27,230 bases of DNA from Actinotignum timonense. GTDB taxonomy: Bacteria > Actinomycetota > Actinomycetes > Actinomycetales > Actinomycetaceae. The DNA is taken from the NCBI RefSeq assembly GCF_030216305.1, contig NZ_JASOKT010000020.1, forward strand, positions 1 to 27,230. The letters are read 5' to 3'. The translations under genes were made by a program, and so were the position numbers. Shown piece after piece: positions 27,101 through 27,230 of the stretch. Within the stretch, counting starts at the first letter, position 1. Each line of letters opens with the position of its first letter. The notes beneath the pieces were generated by a model, which saw nothing but the letters and a program-made list of their open reading frames with translations, was not told the DNA's origin and searched no databases.

Positions 27101-27195
27101 GCAGCGATGCCCGCACCGGAGCAACCCTCGCGGGCTCGGCACTGCTCGCCGGCCTCGGAATTCTGGCCTGGCGCCGCATCCGCACAGACCGCTAG
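24118..27195 (+). CDS. surface protein with NGGTI beta-helix repeats, two Cna-B-like domains and Pro/Thr stalk
   Basis: A 1,025-residue exported protein. A basic N-terminus and hydrophobic core end in ARA-AD, a likely signal-peptidase site. A DTS-rich six-residue repeat follows, then a long region with about eight NGG(T/E/K)(I/V/F) turns such as MNGGTISNN and LNGGTISGNR, typical of a right-handed parallel beta-helix. Two Cna-B-like domains follow, each with a VTKQW lysine strand and a Y-V-Y...E strand, then VANEV or VVNTL; Lys-Asn isopeptide bonds are plausible. A Pro/Thr stalk (about 922-990) leads to IVRTG (991-995), a hydrophobic span and WRRIRTDR. The ATG at 24118 has AAGGAG 5 bases upstream. 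Likely wall-anchored; the binding partner is unknown. Confidence 0.9.
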   Translation: MPQPSTRQPRSRALLSFLAVLFLILGSLIWITPGPARAADTGTTGDTSATANTSTAGDTSTASDTSPAADAASSPRAVVQCSQDPNDLTCPEALLTQRISEAGTTPTRIILGATDTMLTQTLKIPAGADIELVNGARAPWGTTTSGLNREDGFTGVMVQVPAGAALTFDNYDGGTFHLLSRGEWVPGGGTLLDVRGSLTINGGEFSGVREAREQNAGAITVRGKGARFVLNGGKVTDNQRKLGSPSSVQHGAANIAVTEGATFEMNGGEVSKGRAHSSNANGYGEVGGVGVYNGGSATVNGGTITDNSGFAGGMAAFTWLWFQSDANPEKSARTRNVITINGGTISGNRAAFSGGGVLCFGNSEVTMNGGTIDSNSAPNGGGVGTMDLYVWGADGTWEEIDGDGKKWGFTTAQWSELSPGAFTMNGGTISNNSSWRTGAGVNVVSNRVQLNGGTISGNRAGQQGGGVYVSTASYTLHAGNSLVTANSASGIGGGIWTCPTGNVEVHVDNGAAIFGNAAERYGADLAHDNLGSVSGAPVWTSDAILGGGLVDYYPDNAGARFDPAQLSLPPEQRPRPALLKGAEISEEGFAAVVSDPGANAARGAARLVITGNAAPRGAGIGTNGSVIFGTWGRAQATVTKQWFYETTTPPAGNAPSPVPARPSDIASSSVPMRLVSYTSAELPEPPQVVHEFSVTAGEEWTKSFTDLPIRNDAGEFYVYAVQELDAAGKVLKTKVLEPSQLLVQRGEELPARPELAEGMAPPEVWFLGKVANEVPVPVDITVTKQWAYRNSSDPVPGAAQPEQVEFELLRDTSAEFTHPEVVQSFTVTKADNWTRTLTGLPRANAEGVAYVYGLREKGAGAGDAGGAGDAAGGAGGAASPNTGAIVPVPAAPSAPETPDGPEAPGEDGVIHRAVTVVNTLTPPPPTTPPTVPPTTEPPAPPTTPPAPPTTEPPVPPTTPPAPPTVPPSTPPASTPPATTPPSTPPANPPRIVRTGSDARTGATLAGSALLAGLGILAWRRIRTDR
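24250..24321 (+). repeat. four 18-bp tandem repeats (6-residue DTS units)
   Basis: Four in-frame 18-bp units containing (G/A)ATACCAGC encode GDTSAT, ANTSTA, GDTSTA and SDTSPA just after the signal peptide. The units differ at a few bases. Copy-number change by slippage would lengthen or shorten the mature N-terminus without shifting the frame. Confidence 0.85.
26914..27003 (+). repeat. two 45-bp tandem repeats in the Pro/Thr stalk
   Basis: Units 26914-26958 and 26959-27003 differ at only a few bases and each encode a 15-residue PTTEPP(A/V)PPTTPPAP block. They belong to a longer Pro/Thr region that probably spans the cell wall before the membrane anchor. Confidence 0.8.
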
Positions 27196-27230
27196 GCAAG
27201 CCCTGCGCCTAAGCCACGGGGGTGGTACAT

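Overview
The window looks like chromosomal DNA of a high-GC Gram-positive actinobacterium, plausibly from the Actinomycetaceae. The reasons are its GC-rich coding DNA with frequent GTG and TTG starts, a class Ib ribonucleotide reductase in the nrdH-nrdI-nrdE arrangement with tandem NrdR-type operators, a lactate-utilisation cluster, and large cell-wall-anchored surface proteins with Pro/Thr stalks. The genus cannot be fixed from the sequence alone.

Layout. (1) Positions 1-2700 are a visibly lower-GC accessory segment. Three small minus-strand genes (two clear paralogues and one likely distant relative) form a compact operon. They are followed by a plus-strand gene of unknown function whose 3' end overlaps a convergent DUF488 gene by 30 bp. 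A tRNA-Ser(GCT) gene borders this segment at 2821-2907. (2) Positions 3122-12434 hold the class Ib RNR genes, split in two: nrdF at the left, and nrdH-nrdI-nrdE at the right under two NrdR-like boxes. Between them lie a secreted trypsin-like protease (minus) and a plus-strand pair encoding a one-span membrane peptide and a SWIM-SNF2 ATPase. (3) Positions 12937-17893 are an L-lactate module: a LctP-type permease, then lutA, lutB and lutC with ATGA stop/start overlaps. Lactate would be imported and oxidised to pyruvate by the LutABC iron-sulfur complex. A strong hairpin terminator at 18058-18095 closes it and also serves the convergent surface gene. (4) Positions 18142-27195 are two divergent giant surface-protein genes sharing a 291-bp AT-rich intergenic region. 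One encodes a 1,894-residue protein with an SdrD-B/Cna-B-like module, seven DUF11-type repeats and an LSHTG sorting motif. The other encodes a 1,025-residue protein with NGGTI-type beta-helix repeats, two Cna-B-like domains, a Pro/Thr stalk and an atypical IVRTG sorting motif.

The most notable non-gene signal is a 10-mer, GCGGCGTCGT, found eleven times by eye on the two strands (5 plus, 6 minus). Chance at this base composition predicts well under one copy. Four copies lie in intergenic DNA, including upstream of nrdF, nrdH and lutA. No complete, clearly novel multi-gene system is demonstrable. The best candidates for one are the three-gene low-GC operon and the convergent unknown/DUF488 pair.
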